Shown one piece after another: positions 34,717 to 43,628 of a DNA stretch of 64,000 bases. Source of the DNA: Paenibacillus alkalitolerans. Lineage in GTDB: Bacteria > Bacillota > Bacilli > Paenibacillales > YIM-B00363. The notes below the pieces were generated by a model, which was not told the origin of the DNA, made no database searches, and saw only the letters and a list, made by a program, of their open reading frames with translations. The stretch spans positions 268,479 to 332,478 of the forward strand of contig NZ_JAEMXM010000005.1 of assembly GCF_016482785.1 (NCBI RefSeq), written 5' to 3'. The translations under genes and the position numbers were made by a program. Position 1 is the first letter of the stretch. Each line of letters begins with the position of its first letter.

Positions 34717-37353
34717 TTACCTATCAAGTGCTTTGAAAATCTTCACAACTTCATTGCATATCCCGAGCTTGTAACCGGCGGAATAGTACCGGATCCGGTC
34801 TTCGCCGTCGATCGCGCATATGACGGGGAAATCCGCACCGCCCTCTGAACCGGCGGCCGCTTGAATCGAGCGCAAACCGGCGGGCGCAGCGGCTTCTTGC
34901 CCGAACCGGGCAAGCTCCGGCAAATCGGTGTACGATTCCGGGGAGAACGACGCATTCATTTTATTTTCCGCGACGATACATACAATCGGTATTCCGAGCG
35001 CGTCCCAGTCGCCCTTCAACTCCCGCATTTCCCGAATAAAATGCTTCGAAGGCTCCCGATCCGGTTCAAACCAAGCAAGCACGATACCGTTATTGCTCTT
35101 CAGATCGGATACGGCGCGTTTTTGCCCGCCGGCAAGCTCCAATACGAAATTCAGCTCAGCGGACCCGATCACCGGAATATGCAGATTAGGCTGGCGGAAT
35201 ACGAGCGGAATGTACGAATGATTTCCTGCGGTCATTTCAAAGAAATGGAAGCGCACCAGCGCGGTGCCGTCCGCTAACCGGGTTCCGGTCGTCAGCCGGT
35301 AATGCCCTGCGGCAACTTCGAACGGCTCGTCGAACACGTCGGTTTTACCGAATTCGTAATAGAGCGTTTTGTAAGCGCCGTTTTCGAAACGGGCCAACGT
35401 AAAGTTGTGGAAGTATTTCGCTTGCTCGCCGCTCGATTCGTCCTTCACCCAGTGAAGATATCCCGTACTGCCGCCGCTGCCGTTGTCGCTCGCATCGGCA
35501 CCGCGGGTACCCTCCGTATCTCCGAAAGAAACGTTAACCCAGGTCCCGCCGCTCAAATATTGCGGAGTTTTGTCGACCGGATCCAGACGGGCCGGGATGC
35601 CGGCGGTGCGGGCAACCGCCACAAACAAAATATCGCGTGACAGCCGGTCGCCCTTCTTAAGATTGAAAGTTCCGACCGGAGTCGCCGATCCTTTGTAATG
35701 GGTCAAGTCTTCGATCACTTCAATCTCGTTTCGAATCCGTTCCACCAATTTCAAAGGGTTGTTACGGAAAGCATCCATGCCGCCGGGTCCGGGAAACCGC
35801 ACGCGGAAGTAAACTCTGTAAGGCGTGATCATCTCGAAATCGACGCGCGGACGCAATATATATTTACAAAATGTCTCCTCGTCATATTCGTCTTTCAAAG
35901 GCATCGACTGCACTAAGTGATCCTTAAGGGCGGGACGAAACGTGTCGGTAAAATCTTTATCGTTCAACGACTCAAGCAGCCGCAAGCACCACTCGCCGTA
36001 AACCGGCGATTGTTCCCGCAGGAAAGCTGCGATTTCCTTGCTGTTTCCGCGCGCTTTCTTGAGTACGCTCCACACGCGGTCCGGCGGGAGAGAGCACGAG
36101 GCTGCGAGCGACTCCGCATCTTTCTCGTTGAGGAACGTTGCCTCGTAATCGGCGCGAATTTGCGCCCCGCGTTTGACCCGCTCGTCGTTCGAGCGTCTCT
36201 CCTCTTCGGTGATCGACTCACCTTCCATGTCCGGCAATTCCGGAGGAGGAACCATGTCCAGCTCCATCGTATGATCCGTGAGTGCGGTCTTAGATAAAGT
36301 TATCGTCACTTGATCCGTTTGCCGCACGTCGCATTTGGCAAAGCCCCATCCGTCATCTCCGTATGCGTAAATGAGAACGTCCCCTAATCCCAAGGTAACG
36401 GACACTTCTCCGGACTCATCAGTGACCATCGGAACAACAGTCGAAAACTCCGCGAAATTGTATAACTGGAAGTCCACTTTCGCTTGCGCCGGTTTGCCGT
36501 CCGAGCCGGCCACGTTCACTTTGACTGTCCTCACGGCTGCGTAGTTGCTCGACAGGTTCAGCTCCGAATACCACGGACGTTCGAACGTCACTTCTTCCGG
36601 TCCCGGGTAGTTGGCGGGTACCCGCGTATGAACGAGCATCGCTCTGCGCGCCGGCTTGCGAAACCAGCCTTGATCCAAGCGGGGCTCCGGCTCGCACGCT
36701 CCGAGAAAGTGCCAGCCGCCGTCCGTCCACGCTTCCACCCAAGCATGGTTCGAATCGCAGTGCGCCCAACGGGGAGTGTACACTTGCCGGGCAGGGATGC
36801 CGATGCTTCGGAGAGCGGCGACGGCTAACGTCGATTGTTCGCCGCACCGCCCCAAAGCCGTGCGCATTAGCGTAAGCGGAGACACCGTTCTGATGTCGTT
36901 GCCTATATAGTTGGCTTTCTCGTGACACCAATGATTCGTCTCCAGCACGGCCTCCGTCATTGACATTCCTTTGACTCTCGGATACAGCTCTTCAAACAGA
37001 ACGCCGCGAACGTCCTCTATATTTTCGTTGTTCACGCGGTAAGGCAGCACGAAATGGAAAAACACCGAGTCGGGGACCGTATGCCCCCATGTAACGACGT
37101 CTCTTATTCGCAGAGTCTGCCGGACGTGGCTGAGAAACAACGAGCCGTCGTAATCCGCGAGATCGTTCAACGGCATGCAGGCGTACAAAAACTTTAACGC
37201 CAATTCCTCGTCCGCCGTCAACGCGAGATCGAAGATGCCGAACAATTGGTTCTCCTTCGCTTTGGCCAGCTGCCGTTTGTAGACGAACTTTTCCTCAATC
37301 ACTCTTCTTGTTTTTTCATCTAATGAAAGTACTCCGCTTTTTTGGACCGCCAT
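34717..37353 (-). CDS. Large transglutaminase-like protein with C-terminal thioredoxin-like segment
   Basis: 878 residues from the ATG at 37353, seven bases after GGAGGG. The first half has a transglutaminase-like core: C170 in GRCGEQSTL and H203 in SNHAWVEAW; the third residue is less clear. A beta-sandwich follows (KVNVAGSDGKPAQAKVDF), then a second, weaker transglutaminase-like region (GTFNLKKGDRLSRDILFVAVARTAGIPARL) in which arginine 578 or so takes the place expected for a cysteine. The last 110 residues (GIVLAWFEPDREPSKHFIREM, GIPIVCIV) look thioredoxin-like, without a CxxC. No signal peptide. It is coupled to a CBM9-like gene. Protease or glycopeptide-trimming roles are possible; the function is unknown to me. 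Confidence 0.7.
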   Translation of the reverse strand: MAVQKSGVLSLDEKTRRVIEEKFVYKRQLAKAKENQLFGIFDLALTADEELALKFLYACMPLNDLADYDGSLFLSHVRQTLRIRDVVTWGHTVPDSVFFHFVLPYRVNNENIEDVRGVLFEELYPRVKGMSMTEAVLETNHWCHEKANYIGNDIRTVSPLTLMRTALGRCGEQSTLAVAALRSIGIPARQVYTPRWAHCDSNHAWVEAWTDGGWHFLGACEPEPRLDQGWFRKPARRAMLVHTRVPANYPGPEEVTFERPWYSELNLSSNYAAVRTVKVNVAGSDGKPAQAKVDFQLYNFAEFSTVVPMVTDESGEVSVTLGLGDVLIYAYGDDGWGFAKCDVRQTDQVTITLSKTALTDHTMELDMVPPPELPDMEGESITEEERRSNDERVKRGAQIRADYEATFLNEKDAESLAASCSLPPDRVWSVLKKARGNSKEIAAFLREQSPVYGEWCLRLLESLNDKDFTDTFRPALKDHLVQSMPLKDEYDEETFCKYILRPRVDFEMITPYRVYFRVRFPGPGGMDAFRNNPLKLVERIRNEIEVIEDLTHYKGSATPVGTFNLKKGDRLSRDILFVAVARTAGIPARLDPVDKTPQYLSGGTWVNVSFGDTEGTRGADASDNGSGGSTGYLHWVKDESSGEQAKYFHNFTLARFENGAYKTLYYEFGKTDVFDEPFEVAAGHYRLTTGTRLADGTALVRFHFFEMTAGNHSYIPLVFRQPNLHIPVIGSAELNFVLELAGGQKRAVSDLKSNNGIVLAWFEPDREPSKHFIREMRELKGDWDALGIPIVCIVAENKMNASFSPESYTDLPELARFGQEAAAPAGLRSIQAAAGSEGGADFPVICAIDGEDRIRYYSAGYKLGICNEVVKIFKALDR

Positions 37354-37355
37354 CG

Positions 37356-38408
37356 TCATTCCCTCCAAACTTTGCCGTCTTCCCGTATGTATATCCGGCT
37401 TTGGCCGTCGGAAGCGGGTGCGGACGCCAGGAACGTTTTGCCGGTGGCGTCCGTTTCTATTGTAATGCCGGCCGCATCATCACTACTCGTCATATGATCA
37501 ATATCTCTGCTGAAGTAACCGTTCCCCGCGTAAAAGTTCCGTTGACGGTAATACACTTTGCGCAAGCTCCATTTCGTCTTCTCGTCTTCCGGAATTTCAA
37601 AATGAGCGGGTGCTCCATCGTCACCCGTAAACAGCACGTATCCCCATAACTCCGGATAATGCATATTCACAATTCCCATCGGCGACCAAACCCAGTTGTC
37701 TTCCGGGTACGGTTTTCCGGTTGCGGGATTGGGTTTCTTTACATATACGCCGTCCTTCACTTCAACTTGCCACTGAACTCGCGAAAAATTGATTCGCCAA
37801 AACTCTCCCGCACGCGGAGGACGCCCTTCATGTGCGCATTCTTTAAGCGCCGCCCACGGCATGACGACTTCTACACTCCAGAAACGGTTGTTTGCGCTTG
37901 GGTCGTTCAATGCGCCTACAATATGTACCGCCGTCCGTATTCCGCGTATGTCCCAACCGTTGACGACCGGCCCGCCGTCCCGGTACGGCTTCATAAGGAG
38001 CAGATCCCATATAGTATTGAGCGCGTTCATTTCGAACTCATAATAATTATGGGTGTCTCCGTCCGGATCGATGAATATCTCAAAGTCGTTGTCGTAGAAA
38101 ATGACTGCATCCCGATCGGTCACCGTCGCCCAAATTTCATCCTCTTCGAGCTCCGCTCCGAAGTATAAATTCGCATCGTCCCAGAGCATCTTGAACCGGG
38201 TCCGCTTGGAGGGGCGGGGCTTGAGGTCGCCCTCGATATCTACGAAATCGCCGCTCCACTCCGCCTGATCCCAGAACGGTTTGTCGAGCCGCCCGTCAAG
38301 CGTATGCGGTTGACCGGCCTTCCTGCAAAAGTAATGCTTCGGCGAAAATGTGATGTTCGGCTCCGGTACTGCGCTCTTATTGATGATGGCGGTCACGTCC
38401 TTTATCAA
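37356..38408 (-). CDS. CBM9-like carbohydrate-binding protein
   Basis: About 350 residues with the family 9 carbohydrate-binding pattern: LDGRLDKPFWDQAEWSGDF, FKMLWDDANLYFGAELEE, VIFYDNDFEIFIDPDGD, YYEFEMNALNTIWDL and WSVEVVMPWAAL. Such domains occur alone in Paenibacillus glycan loci. No signal peptide is seen. The start is uncertain: the longest frame begins with TTG at 38408, which has no ribosome site, and AAAGGA directly before a GTG at 38396 is too close. Its stop is two bases from the start of the transglutaminase-like gene, so the two are co-translated. Confidence 0.75.
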   Translation of the reverse strand: MIKDVTAIINKSAVPEPNITFSPKHYFCRKAGQPHTLDGRLDKPFWDQAEWSGDFVDIEGDLKPRPSKRTRFKMLWDDANLYFGAELEEDEIWATVTDRDAVIFYDNDFEIFIDPDGDTHNYYEFEMNALNTIWDLLLMKPYRDGGPVVNGWDIRGIRTAVHIVGALNDPSANNRFWSVEVVMPWAALKECAHEGRPPRAGEFWRINFSRVQWQVEVKDGVYVKKPNPATGKPYPEDNWVWSPMGIVNMHYPELWGYVLFTGDDGAPAHFEIPEDEKTKWSLRKVYYRQRNFYAGNGYFSRDIDHMTSSDDAAGITIETDATGKTFLASAPASDGQSRIYIREDGKVWRE

Positions 38409-38449
38409 GTGATTGTTTATATGATATATCTTACACTACGATATCATAT
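38403..38449 (-). promoter_or_regulatory. Shared element plus 9-bp dyad upstream of the minus-strand unit
   Basis: On the minus strand, 38430 to 38403 reads GATATATCATATAAACAAT then CACTTGATA, nearly the same as 27806-27834. Overlapping it, ATATGATAT (38419-38427) and ATATCATAT (38441-38449) form a perfect dyad with a 13-bp centre. A single regulator acting on both convergent operons is the simplest reading. Confidence 0.55.
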
Positions 38450-38570
38450 CTTTGGTATAACTTGACCTCGACAATTTTTACAAATACTACATCTTCACTT
38501 TACCTGCGATTAATAGTCAACAGCTATAGTCGGAAACAAGACCATTTTGCAGTAGGGAGGAAAAAAACTT

Positions 38571-39413
38571 ATGAAGCTTGTTATTATGGGAGATTTGCAT
38601 TATCACGATGTCGACGAATCGGTCACGGGTTGGTTCGAAGCGCGCAACGGATTTTACCGGACTTTGCTGGAACGGTTCTTGGATTTGGATGCCGACGCCC
38701 ACATTTCACTCGGTGATTTGACCAACTACGGAACAACACGGGAGCTTCAGGAAGTCTATGAGATATTAAGAATGAAGCAAAGAACGTTCTATCACGCTCT
38801 CGGAAATCATGACCTGTATGCGCAAACGAGGAAGGACGTACTCGATATTACGGGACAAGCTCGTTATCACGCGATTGACGCCGGGCGGGCGGTGTTGGTA
38901 TTCTTGGACACGGCCAAAGAGATGGACTACGACGATTGGGGCGGCTGGATCGACGACGAGCAGCTGCGGTGGTTTGAAGATACGGTCGCCGCATCGGGGA
39001 CGAAGCCGCTGTTAGTATTCGCGCATCATCCGGTCTATAACACGACGAAAAGATCCGAGCTCGATAAAGGGTCGATTCATCCTAGCATAGATATGTGGAG
39101 AATATTAAGCCGCAAAGATGGGGCGGGCATCTATTTTAACGGGCACACTCATGTCGACTCCATAGTAAAGCAGCAAAATTGGACGTTCGTTCAATTGTCC
39201 GCTTGTCTGGATCAGCACGGTTTCCGCATGGTTGAAATCGGCGAAGAGGAGATTCGTATTTCCGCCTTAGATGTTACGGAAGCGGGCGTAACGGATCATG
39301 CGACTGTACTTTACAGGAATATGAAGCATTTCAAGCATAATCCGGATGCGCGGGGAGCGGATTCGGAACGCGAGTGCATCGTCTCATTGCTTACTGCGGC
39401 GTCGGAACGGTAA
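38571..39413 (+). CDS. Calcineurin-like metallophosphoesterase (GpdQ/class III phosphodiesterase type)
   Basis: 280 residues with the complete dimetal site: D8 and H10 (GDLHYHD), D49 and N52 (LGDLTNYG), N78 and H79 (LGNHDLY), FAHHPV and GHTHVD. This arrangement is that of GpdQ-type glycerophosphodiesterases and cAMP-type phosphodiesterases. The ribosome site is AGGGAGGAAAAAA. Its stop overlaps the start of glpP (TAATG), and a glycerol-phosphate transporter follows, so release of glycerol-3-phosphate from glycerophosphodiesters is the likely job. No signal peptide, so it acts after uptake. Confidence 0.85.
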   Translation: MKLVIMGDLHYHDVDESVTGWFEARNGFYRTLLERFLDLDADAHISLGDLTNYGTTRELQEVYEILRMKQRTFYHALGNHDLYAQTRKDVLDITGQARYHAIDAGRAVLVFLDTAKEMDYDDWGGWIDDEQLRWFEDTVAASGTKPLLVFAHHPVYNTTKRSELDKGSIHPSIDMWRILSRKDGAGIYFNGHTHVDSIVKQQNWTFVQLSACLDQHGFRMVEIGEEEIRISALDVTEAGVTDHATVLYRNMKHFKHNPDARGADSERECIVSLLTAASER

Positions 39414-40033
39414 TGAACAAGCAGAGCAACGGCGAACTATTTTTCGAAAGATTGCATTCGCACAGGCTGGTCGCTTCCATAAAAGAGCCGAAACACCTCG
39501 AAACCGCAGTGGCGCTGAAGGACCGGTTAAGCGGAGTATTTCTGTTGACCGGACACATCGGAGTAATCAAAGGATACGTAGATTTATTCAAAGCCCATCA
39601 AGTCCCGGTTTTCTTACATTTGGAGAAGATCGGCGGCTTGAGTACCGACTCTTACGGCCTTGAATATATGGCTAAGGCCATCAAGCCGACCGGGATTATT
39701 ACCACGAAAACAAATATTGTGAAAGCAGTAAAGAAAATGGGACTGCTCACCATTCAACGTTTCTTCCTGGTTGATAGCGAAGGGCTGGAGAACATATCGA
39801 AAAGCGTCGGACAAGTAGAGCCCGACATTATAGAGGTTATGCCGGCGCGCATTCCGGAGATGATCGAGACGGTAAAGAGGTTCACATCGGTCCCGATCAT
39901 TACCGGAGGGTTATTGTCGGAAAGTAAGCATGTAATAGAATGCTTTCGCCATGGCGCAACCGCAGTGTCTTGCTCCAAACATGAGCTGTGGCGTGAGACA
40001 TTTCAAGCATCGGATTCTTTGAAAATGGTGTGA
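39413..40033 (+). CDS. glpP: Glycerol-3-phosphate-responsive antiterminator
   Basis: 206 residues covering the whole GlpP family: VFLLTGHIGVIKGYVDLFK, PVFLHLEKIGGLSTDSYGLEYM, KPTGIITTKTNIVKAVKKMG, IIEVMPARIPEM and VPIITGGLLSESKHVIECF. GlpP binds leader RNA in the presence of glycerol-3-phosphate and prevents termination. The ATG at 39413 is inside the stop of the phosphoesterase gene. A leader with a strong intrinsic terminator lies 104 bp downstream, before the transporter operon, which is exactly where a GlpP target should be. Confidence 0.93.
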   Translation: MNKQSNGELFFERLHSHRLVASIKEPKHLETAVALKDRLSGVFLLTGHIGVIKGYVDLFKAHQVPVFLHLEKIGGLSTDSYGLEYMAKAIKPTGIITTKTNIVKAVKKMGLLTIQRFFLVDSEGLENISKSVGQVEPDIIEVMPARIPEMIETVKRFTSVPIITGGLLSESKHVIECFRHGATAVSCSKHELWRETFQASDSLKMV

Positions 40034-40052
40034 AAGTTGATTTCATATAATC

Positions 40053-40081
40053 TTAACACCGGTTTAACACTGAATTAATAC
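40053..40081 (+). promoter_or_regulatory. Candidate promoter of the Ugp-like operon
   Basis: TTAACA (40053-40058), a 17-bp spacer and TAATAC (40076-40081). Transcription would begin near 40088, giving a leader of about 130 nt that includes the terminator at 40137-40198. Confidence 0.45.
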
Positions 40082-40136
40082 TTGCTGTTTACTATTAGCA
40101 CAGAAAAGTAAATAGCAATAGGTTGGAGAGTTTGGG

Positions 40137-40198
40137 AGAAACCTGATCAGCTTGCCGGCAAAACTAGCCCGCGGTTCGATTCAGGTTTCTTTTTTTTC
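40137..40198 (+). terminator. Leader terminator, likely the GlpP antitermination target
   Basis: AGAAACCTGA (40137-40146) pairs perfectly with TCAGGTTTCT (40181-40190) and is followed by a run of nine T. It lies upstream of, not after, the binding-protein gene, so it must be read through for expression. The gene directly before it is glpP. Confidence 0.85.
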
Positions 40199-40218
40199 AA
40201 AAAAATAGGAGGGTTTAT

Positions 40219-41586
40219 ATGTTGAAAAAATTCGGTTTATTCGCACTCGCGCTCGTGATGGCATTTACTCTGGCGGCATGCGGATCAGGCAGCGCAAACA
40301 ACACAAGCGAGACGAACGGCACAAGCGGCGCAGGCGGCAATACGGAGGCGGGCGGCACGAACAGCGAGTCCGCAGCGGCACCGGATGGGAAAGCGAAAGA
40401 AAAGATCGTCATTAAGTATTGGTTCTCTTGGGGCGGCAAAATTGAAGAAGCGAAAAAGCATCTGGTGGAGGAGTTCAACAAATCGCAGGACCGCATTGAA
40501 GTGGTCGCGGAGCATCAAGGAACATACGACGATCTCCATGCGAAGGTACAGGCTGCGTTTGCTGCCGGGAACGCACCGGCGGTAACCGACCTCGAAATCG
40601 CATCCACCGGCGTGTTCGGCCGCTCGGGCATGTTGGAAGATATGACGCCTTTCGCCGAACGGGATGCGGCGGAAGTAAACATCGACGATTTTATTCCGGG
40701 TCTTATGGGGAACTCCTATGTGGACGGCAAGCTTTACGGTCTTCCGTTCATGCGCAGCACTCCGATCTTGTATAAAAATGTTACGTTGCTGAAAGACGCA
40801 GGATTGGATCCGGCGGGTCCGAGCACCTGGGAGCAATTTGAAGAATACGCCCGCGTATTGAAAGAGAAGGGCAAGACTGCGATCACTATGCCGGTCGACA
40901 TCTGGTTTTATGAAGCGCATGTTTTCCAAAGCGGCGGACAAATGCTGTCCGAAGACGGGAAGTCCGCGGCATTCAACTCTCCTGAAGGGGTTGCCCCTGT
41001 GGAGTTTTGGAAGCGTCTTGCCAACGAAAGTCTCATCAAAATTCCGGTAGGAAACGAAGCGGGCGCAACGGCAGACAAAGATTGGGCCAACCAGCTATCC
41101 GCCTTCAAGTTCGGCTCGACCGCCGGTGTTGCGGCAAGCTTGGAAATCGCGAAAGGCAACAACTTTGAATTGGTGACCTCGTTCATGCCGGCGAATAAAT
41201 CGTACGGTGTTCCGACCGGCGGATGCCATCTGGTCATGACGGCCAAGATGAGCGATGAGGAAAAAGAAGCCGCATGGGAATTCATTAAATGGATGACTTC
41301 GAAGGAAAACACCGTCTATCAGCATAAATACACAGGTTACCTGCCGACTCGCGTCTCCGCGGTGGAAAGCGAAGAATTGCAGGCGCATTTCAAGGAGTAT
41401 CCGCAATTTAAAGTCGCGGTCGATCAGTTGGAGTATGCCAATGCGCGTCCGATGGTAAACGCGTATCCGGAAGTTGCGAAAATTATTAAAGAAGCGATTG
41501 AGAAGGCGATTCTCGATCCGAACGCGAAACCGCAGGATACGATGAATGAGGCTGCGGACAAAGCAAACAAACTGTTGAGCAAGTAA
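40219..41586 (+). CDS. ABC transporter solute-binding lipoprotein (UgpB-like)
   Basis: 455 residues with lipobox FTLAACGSG, a glycine/serine/asparagine-rich linker, then a family 1 binding fold (VIKYWFSWGGKIEEAKKHLVEEFNKS). DPAGPSTWEQFEEYARVLKEKG, GAIGVPTGG-like NKSYGVPTGGCHLV and the C-terminal DTMNEAADKANKLL helix resemble UgpB-type glycerol-3-phosphate binding proteins. The gene order with ATPase and two permeases, and control by a GlpP leader, point to glycerol-3-phosphate or a glycerophosphodiester as ligand. Confidence 0.85.
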   Translation: MLKKFGLFALALVMAFTLAACGSGSANNTSETNGTSGAGGNTEAGGTNSESAAAPDGKAKEKIVIKYWFSWGGKIEEAKKHLVEEFNKSQDRIEVVAEHQGTYDDLHAKVQAAFAAGNAPAVTDLEIASTGVFGRSGMLEDMTPFAERDAAEVNIDDFIPGLMGNSYVDGKLYGLPFMRSTPILYKNVTLLKDAGLDPAGPSTWEQFEEYARVLKEKGKTAITMPVDIWFYEAHVFQSGGQMLSEDGKSAAFNSPEGVAPVEFWKRLANESLIKIPVGNEAGATADKDWANQLSAFKFGSTAGVAASLEIAKGNNFELVTSFMPANKSYGVPTGGCHLVMTAKMSDEEKEAAWEFIKWMTSKENTVYQHKYTGYLPTRVSAVESEELQAHFKEYPQFKVAVDQLEYANARPMVNAYPEVAKIIKEAIEKAILDPNAKPQDTMNEAADKANKLLSK

Positions 41587-41598
41587 TAAATCGCTGAA

Positions 41599-41636
41599 GG
41601 AAGAGCTAACTTCCCGCACCGGAGGTTAGCCTTCCT
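41599..41636 (+). terminator. Intercistronic hairpin after the binding-protein gene
   Basis: GGAAG and GCTAAC pair with GTTAGC and CTTCC around a loop of about 14 nt, with little T tract. More likely an mRNA-stabilising or partial terminator that favours the binding protein. Confidence 0.55.
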
Positions 41637-41662
41637 CTATTCAGAGGGAGGAGATGATTAAC

Positions 41663-42739
41663 ATGGCCAAGATCGAATTGAAAAATATATCGAAAACGTT
41701 TAAAGACGAAGTCGTTATCAAGGATCTGAATCTTACGATAAAAGACGGATCTTTTACGGTTCTCGTAGGGCCGTCCGGCTGCGGCAAATCGACGACTTTG
41801 CGCATGATTGCGGGACTTGAAAAGCAGACAGGCGGTGAAATCTGGATCGGAGACAAGTGCGTGAACGATACTCCGCCCGGAATGCGCGATGTCGCCATGG
41901 TGTTCCAAAACTATGCTTTATATCCGACCATGACCGTGCGTGAAAATATCGAATTCGGGCTAAAGAACAGAAAAGTTCCGAAGAAAGAGCGGGAAGCTTT
42001 GGTGAAAGATATTTCCGAAACCGTCGGTTTAACGCCTTATTTGGACAAGAAACCGCAAACGTTGTCCGGAGGTCAGCGCCAACGGGTCGCGCTCGCACGC
42101 GCGATGGTGAAGAAGCCGAAGGTATTTATACTCGACGAACCGCTCTCGAATTTGGACGCCAAGCTTCGCAATCAGATGAGAACGGAATTGATTCAAATTC
42201 ATCAACGGTTGGGAACCACTTTCGTGTATGTAACTCACGATCAAGTGGAAGCGATGTCCATGGGAGACGAGATTGTCGTCATGAACAAAGGCGCCATTCA
42301 GCAAGCCGATTCCCCGTTGAAGCTGTATAACGATCCGGAGAATCTTTTTACCGCGCAGTTTATCGGCACACCGGCGATGAACATCTTGAATTTCCGGGAA
42401 TTGCAAGGCTTGCAGCTGGAAGCGCCCGCCGACATCGGTTACTTGGGCTTCCGGCCGGAACATGTCATGTTGGGATCGACTCGCTACAACGAAGGCTTTG
42501 TTATCGAAGGCGAGGTAATCACCCGGGAGAGCTTGGGAGCGGAAAATATATATCAGATTAAGTCGAAGGCGGGAATATTTTTCGCGAAAACGTTCCTTTC
42601 TCCATTAGAGACGTCCTCCCATATTAAAGCGGTAATACCTTACGATCATCTTTATTATTTCGAACGGCACGGACAAAGGGTGCGCGGCATTCAAGCACGG
42701 GAAAGAAGTCTCGTTTCCGTCGGGGCCGGGGGAGTGTAA
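41663..42739 (+). CDS. ABC transporter ATPase (UgpC/MsmK/MalK-like)
   Basis: 358 residues; ATG 41663 lies about ten bases after GGGAGGAG. Walker A GPSGCGKST, signature LSGGQRQRVALARAM, Walker B VFILDEPLSNLDAKLR and the switch histidine in YVTHDQVEAM are all present, with a C-terminal OB-fold regulatory domain (GFRPEHVM). It is the only such ATPase in the window. MsmK-type ATPases often serve several importers, so it may also energise the two LplABC-like systems that lack one. Confidence 0.93.
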   Translation: MAKIELKNISKTFKDEVVIKDLNLTIKDGSFTVLVGPSGCGKSTTLRMIAGLEKQTGGEIWIGDKCVNDTPPGMRDVAMVFQNYALYPTMTVRENIEFGLKNRKVPKKEREALVKDISETVGLTPYLDKKPQTLSGGQRQRVALARAMVKKPKVFILDEPLSNLDAKLRNQMRTELIQIHQRLGTTFVYVTHDQVEAMSMGDEIVVMNKGAIQQADSPLKLYNDPENLFTAQFIGTPAMNILNFRELQGLQLEAPADIGYLGFRPEHVMLGSTRYNEGFVIEGEVITRESLGAENIYQIKSKAGIFFAKTFLSPLETSSHIKAVIPYDHLYYFERHGQRVRGIQARERSLVSVGAGGV

Positions 42740-42740
42740 T

Positions 42741-43613
42741 ATGGCGCTGTTGGATAGGCTGCGTCCTTATGGGATGGTTTTGCCGGCAATCATTGTCTTT
42801 TCGCTGTTTTTTATTTATCCGATTCTATACATGATCTATTTAAGCATGTTCGATTGGAATTTTATCAGTCCGGACAAGACGTTCGTCGGTTTGCAAAACT
42901 TTATCGACTTGTTTCAGGACAGCGAATTTGTGCAGGTGTTGAGAAACTCTACGATTTATACCGTGTTGACGGTTTCCTTAACGATCGCGATTTCTTTGCT
43001 GTTCGCATTGTGGCTCAACAGAACCGGGATATTCTACGGATTCGTGCAAGGCGCGATCTTCAGTCCGCATATTATTTCTCTCGTATCCATCTCCTTGCTC
43101 TGGAGCTGGTTGATGGATCCGGAGTACGGTTTGTTGAACTGGGTCATCGGCTTGTTCGGTTTCGGAAAACTGGCGTGGCTTTCCCATCCCAGCACATCTT
43201 TGATCTCTTTGGTTATTGTCGCCGTTTGGAAAGGGATTGGTTTCAACACTCTGGTATTTATCGCGGGACTGCAAAGCATTCCGAACGATATATACGAAGC
43301 CGCGGCCTTGGACAAGTCGAAGCCTTGGAGGACCTTTGCCAAATTGACGTTCCCGATGCTGTCGCCGACGATATTTTTCCTGGTCATCATCAATATGATC
43401 GGTTCGTTCCAAGTATTTGAGACGATTGCGATCATGACGCAGGGGGGACCGGTCAACTCGACCAATACATTGGTCTACTATATTTATCAGTACGGTTTCC
43501 GGTTCTTTAAAATCGGATACGCCTCGGCGGCCGGGGTCATATTGCTCTTCATCGTCGGACTGTTAACGATCCTCTACTTTAAGCTCTTGGCGAACCGCGT
43601 TCATTACCGTTAG
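42741..43613 (+). CDS. ABC transporter permease (UgpA-like)
   Basis: 290 residues with six membrane segments, beginning VLPAIIVFSLFFIYPILYMIY. The coupling loop is IYEAAALDKSKPWRTFAKLTFPMLSP, and TQGGPVNSTNTLVYYIYQYGF is the conserved C-terminal motif of this group. It starts two bases after the ATPase stop, with GGGGGAG as ribosome site inside the ATPase gene, so synthesis is coupled. Confidence 0.92.
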   Translation: MALLDRLRPYGMVLPAIIVFSLFFIYPILYMIYLSMFDWNFISPDKTFVGLQNFIDLFQDSEFVQVLRNSTIYTVLTVSLTIAISLLFALWLNRTGIFYGFVQGAIFSPHIISLVSISLLWSWLMDPEYGLLNWVIGLFGFGKLAWLSHPSTSLISLVIVAVWKGIGFNTLVFIAGLQSIPNDIYEAAALDKSKPWRTFAKLTFPMLSPTIFFLVIINMIGSFQVFETIAIMTQGGPVNSTNTLVYYIYQYGFRFFKIGYASAAGVILLFIVGLLTILYFKLLANRVHYR

Positions 43614-43628
43614 GAAGAGGTGTAAGTT

